The translations under genes and the position numbers were made by a program. The notes beneath the pieces are model-generated. The model saw only the letters and a program-made list of their open reading frames with translations. It was not told where the DNA came from and made no database searches. This document shows positions 24,036 to 33,417 of a stretch of DNA of 53,120 bases, in pieces. Numbering within the stretch: the stretch's first letter is position 1; every line of letters starts with the position of its first letter. The stretch is from JABDDM01 sp038240295. Lineage in GTDB: Bacteria; Bacteroidota; Ignavibacteria; Palsa-1295. The stretch covers positions 1-53,120 of the forward strand of contig JBBSDW010000003.1 of NCBI GenBank assembly GCA_038240295.1, written 5' to 3'.

Positions 24036-24491
24036 TTAGGAAAACATTACGAGCATCGAAGCATCGTCAGCGTGTGAAAGCCGCGATTCATCCAACGTCC
24101 ATATTTCATTGACGATATGCCCTTCGGCGATACCGGTGCGCCCCTTTAGGCGTCGACGCTGTTCAAGGCGCCAAGAAAGCACGTTTCTGGAAATCCAAGG
24201 TCTCTCAGAGAAAGGATCCCTTAAGCACGATTCTAAACCATCGTCTGAGTTCGATAGATCTTGGACTAATCTACTTTGCTCGTTCGACCCCAGATCAGCT
24301 ACCTCCGCCCAGGTGCTCTGATTTGGTGGATGCAAATATAAGCGATAAAAACCGTTTGTCAAGTGCCCGATCGGCGACGTGAAATCACGCTTCGGAGCCG
24401 TGTGCGAAATCTGCACGCTAATGGAGCAAGTTCGCTCCAAATGCATCGTTATCGACCATCGCTCGAACGCCTTAGTACCGAAACGGTACAA
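24036..24491 (-). CDS. Hypothetical protein, doubtful
   Basis: A 151-residue open frame upstream of subunit 1. It has no signal peptide or known motif. The C-terminal half (PWISRNVLSWRLEQRRRL and later EGHIVNEIWTLDESRL) has a protein-like balance of Trp, Arg and acidic residues, which is why it is listed. The N-terminal half looks random. It could be a small transcribed gene sharing direction with the fibre operon, or chance. Confidence 0.28.
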   Translation of the reverse strand: MYRFGTKAFERWSITMHLERTCSISVQISHTAPKRDFTSPIGHLTNGFYRLYLHPPNQSTWAEVADLGSNEQSRLVQDLSNSDDGLESCLRDPFSERPWISRNVLSWRLEQRRRLKGRTGIAEGHIVNEIWTLDESRLSHADDASMLVMFS

Positions 24492-24671
24492 AAAAATATT
24501 TTATTTTTTTTAGAGCTTTTTAGCGCGGAACCCTTGAAGTTCAGCCGACTCGCAGCCGTTCGTCACAAGTTCGACTCTCAGCAAAGCAAACAACGCTCCA
24601 AAACTCTCGAATGGAACTTACAAAATTCATACGAGAAAGCTACCCAAGAATTCACTTCTCACATCCAAGGA

Positions 24672-24870
24672 GGCGGGAATCCATCCCCTGCATTCCGGCC
24701 GCCCAAAAGTGGATTCCCGCCTTCGCGGGAATGACAACCGAGAGATGATTCATGACTTGAACGTGTGTTCCCAGCGTTGCAGACGTGAATCCCTTCGTCA
24801 TTCCTGTAGCGGCGGGAATCCATCCCCTGCTTCCCGAGTGGTAAAAAGGGGTTACATGCCTTCGCGGGAA
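24672..24870. repeat. Two copies of a GGGAATCC palindromic intergenic repeat
   Basis: GGCGGGAATCCATCCCCTGC occurs at 24672 and again at 24811. In the first copy it is followed by its inverse (GGATTCCCGCC), then TTCGCGGGAATGAC. The second copy is preceded by CGTCATTCCTG and followed by a degenerate right arm ending TTCGCGGGAA. This is a class of imperfect palindrome widespread in bacterial intergenic DNA. Confidence 0.75.
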
Positions 24871-25009
24871 AAACAATTTGTGGCTGCAATGCTATCTTCG
24901 AAACGTGAGAATTCCTCAATTTTAGCGCTCTTTACGGCGCGGCTGTCAAATCTTCGTAAATTCGTAACAATTAACATACTTTTTCCACTCAAATCCGAGA
25001 GGATCTATA

Positions 25010-26803
25010 GTGCGATACCGCTGGCGATTTCCGTCCATTTTGGCGGAGGATCTCGAAGCAGTTCGCGGGTTACAACAGTCGATCAATGTTCCGGAGAGTA
25101 TAGCATCGGTTCTGGTTGGTAGAGGGGTCAAAACGTTTGATGATGCGCGGGATTTTTTCCGTCCTTCAATCGAACGTCTGCATGACCCTTACCTGCTGCA
25201 TGATATGGACCGCGCCGTAGAGCGCATCACGCTCGCGATCACGAATCGCGAGCAGATGGCGGTATACGGCGACTACGATGTTGACGGAACAACGAGTACA
25301 GCGATGCTTACGCTGTTTCTCACATCGATCGGCGCCTGCGTCTCCTTTCATACCCCCGACCGGTTCACCGAAGGCTACGGCCTTTCGATCTCCGGACTCG
25401 ACCGATGCCTCAAACATCCCGATGGCAAACCGGGACTGATCATCAGTATCGACTGCGGTATTACCGCCGTCGAAGCTGTGGCATACGCGCAAACGAATGG
25501 CGCCGATGTGATCATCTGTGACCATCATGAACCTGCCGACGAAATACCGGCGGCCTATGCGATACTCAATCCGATCAAACCGGGCTGCGGATATCCCAAC
25601 AAAAGCTTGTGCGGATGCGGAGTCGGGTTCAAACTCGTGCAGGCGCTCTCGGCCTCGTTCGGAGTGCCCGAAGCGGCGTGTGAATATCTGGACTTCGTTG
25701 CGCTCGCATCTTCGGCCGATATCGTTTCGCTAAAAGGCGAGAACCGCATCATGACTTCGCAGGGTCTTGCGATCCTCAATGAAAATCCAAGACCAGGTTT
25801 GCGCGCATTGATCGACGCGGCACACATAAAGCATGGCAGACTCGGGACCAACCAGATTGTCTTCGGTCTTGCGCCGAGAATCAACGCCGCAGGCAGATTG
25901 GGCGATGGCGGCCGCGCCGTTCGGCTGATGTGCGCAAAGACCGATCAGGAAGCGCTCGAAGCCGCGAGCGAACTCGAACTTGCAAACAGCGACCGAAGAA
26001 AGATCGACGAAGAAGCATTTCTCGAAGCTGTCGTCATGGTCGACGAAATGCTCAATCGCGATAACGATCGTATTATCGTTTTGCACCATCCCGACTGGCA
26101 TGCCGGTGTGATTGGTATCGTTGCAAGCCGGCTTGTGGAGCGCTATCACCTTCCGGTCATCCTCATGACCACGATCGATGGCATTGCAAAAGGCAGTGCG
26201 CGCTCAATCCCAGGATTCGATATTCACTCTGCGCTCAAACGCTGTGAAGAAAAACTTATCACGTTCGGCGGACATAAATACGCGGCCGGTGTAAGCATTA
26301 AAGTTGAACGCGTCGCAGAGTTTCGCACCGCGGTCAATCTTGTTGCACTCGAAATGGTAAGCGACGCGATGCTTGAGCCGGAGATCGAAATCTCGGCGTT
26401 GATCGATCTCAATGAACTCACGCCCAAGCTTTTCGCGATCATCCGGCAGTTTTCGCCATTTGGCCCCGATAACACACGTCCCTTCTTTTACGCAAAGGAT
26501 ATCGAGATCGTCGGTCCTCCGCGCATCGTTGGACGAGGTACTTCGCACTTGAAATTTCAGGTGCGTTCGTCGAAACCCCTCAAGCCAGATGCTGCGCTGA
26601 TCAAGGCGACACCAAACGTCCGGCCGTTCACGCTTGGCGGAGGCACGATCGAAGCCATCGGATTTGGTCTCGGCGAACGCATCAGCGAGTTGGTCGATGA
26701 CACAGGAAGGGCAAGGCAAAATCTCGAGATGGTCTTTGCACTCGAAGAGAACGAGTACATGGGCAGGGTCAGCCCGCAGCTTGTCGTGCGAGATTTCAGG
26801 TGA
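25010..26803 (+). CDS. recJ: Single-stranded-DNA-specific exonuclease RecJ
   Basis: A 597-residue DHH-family 5'-3' exonuclease acting in recombination and mismatch/excision repair. Catalytic motifs: YGDYDVDG (86-93), SIDCGI (146-151) and CDHHE with DHH at 171-173, then the DHHA1 domain with HPDWHAGVIGIVASRL and GSARSIPGFDI, and an OB-fold C-terminal part (PFGPDNTRPFF onward). GTG 25010 gives the usual RecJ N-terminus; no better start precedes it. It ends 8 bases before the YebC-family gene, with which it is probably co-transcribed. Confidence 0.93.
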   Translation: MRYRWRFPSILAEDLEAVRGLQQSINVPESIASVLVGRGVKTFDDARDFFRPSIERLHDPYLLHDMDRAVERITLAITNREQMAVYGDYDVDGTTSTAMLTLFLTSIGACVSFHTPDRFTEGYGLSISGLDRCLKHPDGKPGLIISIDCGITAVEAVAYAQTNGADVIICDHHEPADEIPAAYAILNPIKPGCGYPNKSLCGCGVGFKLVQALSASFGVPEAACEYLDFVALASSADIVSLKGENRIMTSQGLAILNENPRPGLRALIDAAHIKHGRLGTNQIVFGLAPRINAAGRLGDGGRAVRLMCAKTDQEALEAASELELANSDRRKIDEEAFLEAVVMVDEMLNRDNDRIIVLHHPDWHAGVIGIVASRLVERYHLPVILMTTIDGIAKGSARSIPGFDIHSALKRCEEKLITFGGHKYAAGVSIKVERVAEFRTAVNLVALEMVSDAMLEPEIEISALIDLNELTPKLFAIIRQFSPFGPDNTRPFFYAKDIEIVGPPRIVGRGTSHLKFQVRSSKPLKPDAALIKATPNVRPFTLGGGTIEAIGFGLGERISELVDDTGRARQNLEMVFALEENEYMGRVSPQLVVRDFR

Positions 26804-26811
26804 CCTAAGAT

Positions 26812-27552
26812 ATGTCGGGACATTCGAAGTGGTCACAGATCAAACGTAAGAAAGCGATCACCGACGGCAAGCGCGGGAAGATGTTCACGCGCTTGATCAA
26901 AGAGATCCAGATCGCCTCACGTTTGGGTGGCCCTGATCCGACTGGCAACCCAAGACTTCGCTTCGCGATCGAAACTGCGAAGAAATCATCGATGCCCGCC
27001 GATAACATTACTCGCGCGGTAGCTCGCGGCGCGGGACTCGACGGCAGCGCAGCGCTCGAAGAACTCACGTACGAAATCTATGGCCCCGGCGGAGTTGCCA
27101 TCATCGTAGAAACTGCAACCGATAACAAGAACCGCACAGTCGCAGATATCCGCCACATCACAAGTAAATGTGGCGGCAACCTGGGTGATACCGGATCGGT
27201 CGCATGGATGTTCGCAAAACGGGGACTCATTTCGATACCGCGTGAAGGCGCGATCGAAGATGATCTCATGCTCGCAGCGCTCGATGCCGGCGCCGAGGAT
27301 GTTAGCTCAGATGACGAATATTACGAGGTCCAAACGGCTCCTGATAAATTCGAATCAGTACGAACAACGCTCGACAAACTTTACACGATCGAAGAAGCGC
27401 GCATCGCAATGGTCGCCGCAAATCTTGTCAAAGTCGAAGGCGACGCAGCCGAAAAAGTGATCAAGATCCTCGACATGCTCGACGATAACGACGACGTACA
27501 AAACGTCTTTTCCAACGCGGAGATTTCGGGAGTGCTGAGTGCTGAGTTCTGA
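26812..27552 (+). CDS. YebC/PmpR (TACO1) family protein
   Basis: A 246-residue member of a near-universal bacterial family described first as DNA-binding regulators and more recently as translation factors that help ribosomes through proline stretches. The N-terminus SGHSKWSQIKRKKAITDGKR and GKMFTRLIKEI are hallmark, followed by GNPRLRFAIETAKKSSMPADN and YEIYGPGGVAIIVE. Length is normal. The gene ends in a GTGCTGAGTGCTGAGTTCTGAG run that resembles the text at 52432-52453; this may be a slipped or shared 3' repeat. Confidence 0.9.
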   Translation: MSGHSKWSQIKRKKAITDGKRGKMFTRLIKEIQIASRLGGPDPTGNPRLRFAIETAKKSSMPADNITRAVARGAGLDGSAALEELTYEIYGPGGVAIIVETATDNKNRTVADIRHITSKCGGNLGDTGSVAWMFAKRGLISIPREGAIEDDLMLAALDAGAEDVSSDDEYYEVQTAPDKFESVRTTLDKLYTIEEARIAMVAANLVKVEGDAAEKVIKILDMLDDNDDVQNVFSNAEISGVLSAEF

Positions 27553-27613
27553 GTACCTACTGGTGAGTTCTTAGTGCCGAGTTCACCCCTGTTCCCCGTC
27601 CCCCGTTCGCCAG

Positions 27614-30600
27614 TTAGCGTACGATAAACAACGACCCCTGCTGCGACTCCCTTGCTTTCGATAGCATCGAATTCAAGTCGACTGAATAGTAATAGCTTCC
27701 TGAGGGTACGTTATGCAGATCGAAGATGATGGGTGTGTTCGAGCCTGATCGCGTGAGAATCTGTTGGGCCTGGATTGTTCGACCGAGCTGATCGCGGAGA
27801 GTGATGTTAAGTGTGCCATCGACCGTTGAGTGAATTTCGATCTTTGCAGAGGCACCACTGACGGGGTCGGGCGTTACCGGCGACATCGAAAACAAAGGTT
27901 GGTGTCCAAGCGTATTCTGGATCGTCCTATCACCACACGCGTTGAGTGCCAATGTGAAGAATCCAGGATTCGACTGGCTCGCGAGAACGCAATTACTATA
28001 ATTGGGTATCGAAGGATTGAATGAAAGAGAATCGACAAATACTCTTACGCTCGAAGAATCGGTGAGCAGTACTTTTAGTTTGAGCGAAACAAGCGCAACC
28101 GCAGGATCGAGCGGAAGCTCGCCCGCCGAAGAAATCGTGAACGGGATCCGCATCAGCGATCCAACAGAAACTGCCGCTCCCCAGGTTATTGCGGCGCCCG
28201 CCTCGTTCGTCCGTGAGATGATGTCGAACGCATCGTTCGAAAATGTAAGAACACCACTGACCGTCTGCAGCGATTTACCTGCTACAACTCTTTCGGGAAA
28301 AACCCCCGCGGTCACCACTTCGCCCGCCTCCGCACTCATCGATGATAGAATCACATTTAGCCGAAGTGTATCAACTGGCACTACGTTGATCGAGAGTCTG
28401 ATCACGCGCACCGAATCGATGTCCGCGTCGCTGTGGATTGTAAACGTGGTTGTACAAAGCCCCGTGTGGCTTCCATCATAGCTTACGTGAAGCGTGTCGC
28501 TCTGACCGGAAGCGAGCAGTGTACTGTCGGACAGTGGGTCGCTTGAGACTATCGCGCCGCCAGCAAGGGTTCGAGCACGAATCTTCAACGGTGCACATCC
28601 CTGATTGCTATAAACGATCGCCGTGTCGCGTCTGGAACATGCCGCAAACGTACCGAGATCGATCGCCGTCGTGTCGAGAACCAGCAGTCGGCTCCCCTTC
28701 GTCACGATCGCATTGATCGACAGAAGCGAATCACGCACCGATCCATCGGCGAGTGCAAAGTGGATCTTTAGATCTCCGTGATAATTACCTTCGACGCACG
28801 ATAAATGGACAGCGATACGCTCCGAGTAGCTGTCGAGAAGCGCTCTCGGCGAGATGGCATTTGTAGTGATCGCCGAGCAATTCCCTTCGATCATCGCTGA
28901 TACGAGTGAAAGAGTATCGCATCCCGTGTTCTGGCAATAGAAGACAATGGAATCGTTTGTGCCGCATTCCGAACGTGTCACAAAATTGAGCGAATCGAGC
29001 GAAGGCCGAAAGACCAGATTCGAAGAACCAGAAACTACAGATGCATTCATGGCGATCGTATCGACTTTCACAACACCGTCGATTTTTTCTCTGAGATAGA
29101 GTGCTCCCTGTGCATGGCCTCGTTTTTGGACCGCATAGCGTAGATGGACGATGAGCGAACTATCCTTTTCGAGCACGATCGGCGAGGTTAGCGCCGTCGT
29201 AGAAAATGGCGCATCGATCCAGAGGCTGTCGAGAGTGATCGATCCGCAGGTGCTATTGTGAAAGACTACCAGCGTATCGGCGGGATTGCATTCGGAGACA
29301 ACACCAAAGTCGATCGACGAAAGATGATCGAAACTTCCTGTTGACTTCCCTGTCCCGGTTAGACTAAGGATGAAGGATGTATCAACACCGAAGTAGATAT
29401 AGTGAATTGTTATGCTTCCGGACTTGGTGCCAAGCGTGGTGGGCGCAAAGTGGATTCGTGATAAAAGCGTGTCGCCCTGCGGAAGCGCATAAGGTAGCGT
29501 GATCGCATTGCCACCCAGATCCCGCATGTTCCAATCGCCCGTAACCTCGATCGAAGTGATCCACGCGGTGTCGCAGCCTCGATTAATGCTTCGCCAGAAG
29601 CTATCGACGGAACCACATGTCGAAACAGAATCGAACGCGATCGATCGCGAAGCAAGTACCGGCTCGCTAAACTTCGTCGAACCGGTTATCGGAATACTCA
29701 CATTCGTATCGATGCCCAATTGACTCAAAGAAAGTCGAATCGAATCCGTGGCTCCGGCACTATCGCGCGCTGTATATCGCAACCTAAAACTTCGCGCACC
29801 ACCACTCGAAAGATGGATCGGCAGCGCCAATGGATTTCCCTGAAGATCAGTAATCTGCCAATCGCTGCCGCGAAACAGTCGTCCGTTTACGATCGTCAGC
29901 GTGTCGCAGCCGTGGTTAAATAGTTGGAACACCGTATCGATTATGCTGCATTGTGCGAACGGCCCGAGATGGAGTTGGGTGGGTAAAAGAGAAAATTGAG
30001 GGCGGGCCGCAAGCGCGATTAATTTCAGCGGATAATAAAACGTATCGAAGCTCCCGTAAATTAAGTCATACGTGATCACACGGATCTTCGTTGAATCGGT
30101 GGCGGCCCCATGTAAAAATCGAATCGGGACCCAACCCAACGAAAATCCCATCGAGTCGAGCGAACCCAAATATCTGTCGGGCTTTGGGATGCTATCGAAA
30201 TGGATTGCCTTCGAAACCGCCGGTGCCCGTGTCAAATCGGCGATCCGTACATCGAGTACCGCAACCGAATCGACGCCATGATTATGAAAATAAAAAAGTT
30301 GTTTGAGCGAATCGCAGAGACCGGTCGACATTGACTTGAGGGTGTCAGTAGGATAAATGCAGGTGTTGATCGGAGCTCCATCGTGGTGGGTTCCCAACTT
30401 AAAAACGCCGCCATTGCCATCGAATGCATATAGTACGGACCCGCATCCCGTAACCACCATTCGAACGTCGAATTGCGATGTGTTCGGTCCGCCCAGACTC
30501 ACCCAGGTGAAGCCGTCATCCGTGGAGCTAAACACCCCTGAGGCGCCTCCAAATGCGCCTGAATTCTGCACGTACAGCGTGTTTCCATATCCCTGAATAT

Positions 30601-31381
30601 CTCCGGCCGGCTTAAACAAGACTGTTTGAACGTACTGCCAGGTTTGCCCGAAGTCGACACTCTTATAAACTGGCGAGGTACTGTTCAGATAATTATTTTC
30701 TGGAACACTGAACAGCTTGCTGGTAAACGGCTCGGCGTACACGCCCCACGATTCTTCGACAATATTTGCATTGGCCGAATACCAGCTGAGGCCTCCGTCG
30801 GAGGTATAATAGAGCGGAGACCCGAAGCCACTTGCGGTGCCATGAAGATCGTCCGAGAATGAAAGTCCGTCGAGTCCAACGGCCACTTTAACCGACCATG
30901 ACGCACCATTATCGGTTGAGATCGTAATGCCCGGACCTGTATATTGCGTGACGATCAGCGCTTCGTTGGTTTTGCGAACGGAGCAGGGACTTCCCTGAAA
31001 ATTACAGTTCGACCAACTCAGACCTCCGTCCACGGTCTGCCACATATTGGCGCCCGTACTTTCGAAAATAAAAGTGCAATACCCATTTAATTTGTTGGCG
31101 AACCAGATGTCGGTCATAAGGATACCGCCGTTCGTTATCCAAAATGGGATCATCGCAGCCTGCCAGGTCACGCCACCGTCGGTGGTACGTTCAATCGCAG
31201 CGGTTGAGGTATTGCCGGAAACGCAGACCATCCCGTTAAATTCGTCCCAGAAATAACCACAGGTTACACGAGCCGGAAATTGCGCGACATGGGTCCAGGT
31301 TGCCTTGGCCGTCGGTGCGCAAAAGCAAAACACACTTAGGAGCAATACCATCCGTACTACGAGCAATCTGGGATTGACCAT
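27614..31381 (-). CDS. Large T9SS-exported protein: YCF48-like propeller, Cys-paired Ig-like repeats, cohesin-like domain
   Basis: About 1255 residues from ATG 31381, which opens a signal peptide (MVNPRLLVVRMVLLLSVFCF...AKA). Residues up to about 340 are BNR/YCF48-like repeats (RTTDGGVTWQAA, QTVDGGLSWSN, STDNGASWSV, SVDFGQTWQYV). Then come at least five Ig-like repeats of the choice-of-anchor-D/HYDIN kind, each with a C-x(n)-D-S/T start and an N-x-x-C pair (NHGCDTL, NRGCDTA, NTGCDTL, NQGCAPL). A cohesin-like domain follows (DTLRLNVILSSMSAEAGEVV) and a C-terminal sorting domain closes it (LFSMSPVTPDP to GSLFIVR). Expected at the cell surface or secreted by type IX secretion. Confidence 0.85.
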   Translation of the reverse strand: MVNPRLLVVRMVLLLSVFCFCAPTAKATWTHVAQFPARVTCGYFWDEFNGMVCVSGNTSTAAIERTTDGGVTWQAAMIPFWITNGGILMTDIWFANKLNGYCTFIFESTGANMWQTVDGGLSWSNCNFQGSPCSVRKTNEALIVTQYTGPGITISTDNGASWSVKVAVGLDGLSFSDDLHGTASGFGSPLYYTSDGGLSWYSANANIVEESWGVYAEPFTSKLFSVPENNYLNSTSPVYKSVDFGQTWQYVQTVLFKPAGDIQGYGNTLYVQNSGAFGGASGVFSSTDDGFTWVSLGGPNTSQFDVRMVVTGCGSVLYAFDGNGGVFKLGTHHDGAPINTCIYPTDTLKSMSTGLCDSLKQLFYFHNHGVDSVAVLDVRIADLTRAPAVSKAIHFDSIPKPDRYLGSLDSMGFSLGWVPIRFLHGAATDSTKIRVITYDLIYGSFDTFYYPLKLIALAARPQFSLLPTQLHLGPFAQCSIIDTVFQLFNHGCDTLTIVNGRLFRGSDWQITDLQGNPLALPIHLSSGGARSFRLRYTARDSAGATDSIRLSLSQLGIDTNVSIPITGSTKFSEPVLASRSIAFDSVSTCGSVDSFWRSINRGCDTAWITSIEVTGDWNMRDLGGNAITLPYALPQGDTLLSRIHFAPTTLGTKSGSITIHYIYFGVDTSFILSLTGTGKSTGSFDHLSSIDFGVVSECNPADTLVVFHNSTCGSITLDSLWIDAPFSTTALTSPIVLEKDSSLIVHLRYAVQKRGHAQGALYLREKIDGVVKVDTIAMNASVVSGSSNLVFRPSLDSLNFVTRSECGTNDSIVFYCQNTGCDTLSLVSAMIEGNCSAITTNAISPRALLDSYSERIAVHLSCVEGNYHGDLKIHFALADGSVRDSLLSINAIVTKGSRLLVLDTTAIDLGTFAACSRRDTAIVYSNQGCAPLKIRARTLAGGAIVSSDPLSDSTLLASGQSDTLHVSYDGSHTGLCTTTFTIHSDADIDSVRVIRLSINVVPVDTLRLNVILSSMSAEAGEVVTAGVFPERVVAGKSLQTVSGVLTFSNDAFDIISRTNEAGAAITWGAAVSVGSLMRIPFTISSAGELPLDPAVALVSLKLKVLLTDSSSVRVFVDSLSFNPSIPNYSNCVLASQSNPGFFTLALNACGDRTIQNTLGHQPLFSMSPVTPDPVSGASAKIEIHSTVDGTLNITLRDQLGRTIQAQQILTRSGSNTPIIFDLHNVPSGSYYYSVDLNSMLSKARESQQGSLFIVR

Positions 31382-31608
31382 CTGAGAACGTATCGAACAA
31401 AGCCGGGACAGCACGAAGATGGGCAGCACTTTAACCCTAACGATTTTGAAAGTTTAAAAGCCCTACTTTTGAAGGCGGGTTGTTTAAAAAGCTTATCCTT
31501 TCGAAGGAGGGGTTTGGGGTGGTTGAGCCCGCTCCTGTGGACGATAAACAATTCACAACCCTAACAATATAACTCCAAATTGGAAGAAATATCCCCAGAA
31601 TGTCAGAG
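31382..31608. repeat. Intergenic repeat of the CCCCTCCTT class
   Basis: In the spacer upstream of the T9SS gene the minus strand reads CAACCACCCCAAACCCCTCC, then TTCGAAAGGATAAGCTTTTT and AACCCGCCTTCAAAAGTAGGG. CCTT/AAGG and CCC/GGG arms give small hairpins. This resembles a repeat common between genes in many bacteria. The core lies at about 31458-31540. Confidence 0.45.
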
Positions 31609-32157
31609 CTACCAGGTATACCCGAGCGGCAGCGCGAGATAGGGAAAGATCTGTCGCATGTTCTGCCGTTTGAAGATGTAAGAATCGATCAGGCCCTCCG
31701 GCTCGATGAAGAAATGCGAATTCGTGCCGAGCGGCAGTTTGTAGCCGATCTCGATGGTGATACGCGCAGAGAAATATTTTTGATCGAGCAATGCCGGACC
31801 GAGATTTACACCGGCGAAAAGTCCCGTCATCGCTGCGTTATCGCGCAAGTAAATTCGCTCGCCAAAAGCCAACGAAGCAGACGAGGTCTTGACATCATTA
31901 CCGACCTTCGTATTCAGATTTCGTTGATACGCGAATTCAAAATAGCGGCTGATGAGAGGATCGATACGATACTCATACCGCGCCCCTTCCCTGCCGAGTA
32001 TCGCTCCAAGCGGATCGACTTGTGCAGCGTGGGCGTAGGGTGAGATATAGTACTGGACTTCCTCACGATCAGGCGCGCAGCCCGTCAGCGAAACGAACAG
32101 AACGAGAACGACCGAGGCAAAAAGCGTAACAAAACCAACCGAGCGCCGATCAGGCAT
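31609..32157 (-). CDS. Outer-membrane-type lipoprotein of unknown function
   Basis: A 182-residue protein with a signal sequence and lipobox (LFVSLTGC, Cys27). The mature part alternates hydrophobic and polar residues (YFEFAYQRNLN, SARITIEIGYKLPLG) and ends LALPLGYTW, suggesting an eight-stranded outer-membrane barrel-like fold with lipid anchor. The start overlaps the last 8 bases of the acyl-CoA dehydrogenase gene, so it is coupled to it. No family is recognised. Confidence 0.65.
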   Translation of the reverse strand: MPDRRSVGFVTLFASVVLVLFVSLTGCAPDREEVQYYISPYAHAAQVDPLGAILGREGARYEYRIDPLISRYFEFAYQRNLNTKVGNDVKTSSASLAFGERIYLRDNAAMTGLFAGVNLGPALLDQKYFSARITIEIGYKLPLGTNSHFFIEPEGLIDSYIFKRQNMRQIFPYLALPLGYTW

Positions 32158-33313
32158 TCTCGAGTTGATATTCTTTCAAGAGCTGGCGGGCGATAACGAT
32201 ATGCTGGATCTCGCTTGTGCCCTCATAGATCTCGGTGATCTTCGCATCGCGAATCGCACGTTCGACGAGATACTCACGAACATAGCCGTAACCTCCATGC
32301 ACCTGTACGGCCTGTGATGCAACTTCGTTAGCAATTGTCGAGGCAAAAAGTTTTGCCATCGCAGCTTCTTTAATGTAAGATGCATGGGCGTCTTTGAGTG
32401 TCGCAGCACGAAGCGTAAGCAGTCGGGCGGCATCGATCTTCATCGCCATGTCGGCAAGCTTGAACTGGATCGCCTGCAATTGATTGATCGGCTTTCCAAA
32501 TGCTTCTCGTTCGAAACTATACTTGACAGCTTTTTCAAACGCGCCGGAAGCGATGCCAAGTGCTTGTGCGGCAATGCCGATGCGCCCACCGTTCAGCGTT
32601 TCCATCGCTATCTTAAAGCCGTTACCCTCTGCGCCAAGAAGATGTTCGGTGCTCAGTTCAACATTCGTGAACGCAAGCGAACACGTGTCGCTCGAACGAA
32701 TGCCAAGTTTATCCTCCTTCTTGCCCATATCGAAACCCGACATCCCTTTCTCGACGAGGAAGCAACTGATCCCCTTGTGAGCTTTCGTCGCGTCGGTCTG
32801 CGCGAAGACGATATAAATATCGGCGGTCGTACCGTTCGTGATCCAGTTCTTAGCGCCATTCATCGACCAGGTGTTGTCGCTGAGCTTCTCGCACGTTGTC
32901 GCCTGCTTGGTTGCGTCTGAACCGACGCCAGGCTCGCTGAGGCAATAGGCTCCAAGCTTCTGCCCGCTTGCAAGCGGACGTAAAAATCTTTCCTTCTGCG
33001 CCTCGGTGCCAAAGGTTTCGATCACCCAGCAGACCAGAGAATTATTGACCGACATGATCACGCCGCAACTTGCATCGACCTTCGAGATCTCTTCCATCGC
33101 AAGCACGTAACTGACGGCGTCAAGCCCGGCGCCGCCCCAATCCGGAGAAACCATCATGCCCATGAAGCCAAGCTCCCCCATTTTCTTGACGATCTCCGTC
33201 GGAAATTCGCCAGAGATATCTCGCTCGACCGCCGTCGGGGCGATCTCATTTTCGGCAAATTCGCGGGCAGCCATTTGAATGGCAAGTTGGTCTTCGGAAA
33301 GGGTAAAATTCAT
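32150..33313 (-). CDS. Acyl-CoA dehydrogenase
   Basis: A 387-residue flavoprotein that introduces the 2,3-double bond in acyl-CoA (fatty-acid or branched-chain amino-acid breakdown), passing electrons to ETF. ATG 33313 starts MNFTLSEDQLAIQ, the standard N-terminus. Signature YCLSEPGVGSDA (FAD/substrate loop), RNxx-like QVHGGYGYVREY and the catalytic Glu in ITEIYEGTSEIQ identify a short-chain/butyryl-type enzyme. Downstream of the aldehyde dehydrogenase on the same strand, separated by 104 bases. Confidence 0.93.
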   Translation of the reverse strand: MNFTLSEDQLAIQMAAREFAENEIAPTAVERDISGEFPTEIVKKMGELGFMGMMVSPDWGGAGLDAVSYVLAMEEISKVDASCGVIMSVNNSLVCWVIETFGTEAQKERFLRPLASGQKLGAYCLSEPGVGSDATKQATTCEKLSDNTWSMNGAKNWITNGTTADIYIVFAQTDATKAHKGISCFLVEKGMSGFDMGKKEDKLGIRSSDTCSLAFTNVELSTEHLLGAEGNGFKIAMETLNGGRIGIAAQALGIASGAFEKAVKYSFEREAFGKPINQLQAIQFKLADMAMKIDAARLLTLRAATLKDAHASYIKEAAMAKLFASTIANEVASQAVQVHGGYGYVREYLVERAIRDAKITEIYEGTSEIQHIVIARQLLKEYQLENA

Positions 33314-33417
33314 GCTTAGTGTATGCGTTCTTCGAATTGTTCTGGATCGTCCGGCCTGCAAAAATACGAATTAAAATCGTTAAGCTGCTCGCTTGCCGTT
33401 GCGTAAAAAGATCGGTG

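Larger units (their letters stand above)
23966..25009. other. 1-kb intergenic region upstream of the fibre operon and recJ
   Basis: It lies between divergent transcription units: the DUF4402 operon (-) and recJ (+). It contains a doubtful minus-strand open frame (24036-24491), an A/T-rich stretch at about 24487-24525, and the repeated GGCGGGAATCCATCCC elements at 24672-24870. The last 140 bases should hold the recJ promoter. No RNA gene is recognised. Confidence 0.6.

Noticed and set aside
24363..24734. A 123-residue plus-strand protein upstream of recJ
   Set aside because: It runs into the palindromic repeat at 24672 and has no protein-like features.
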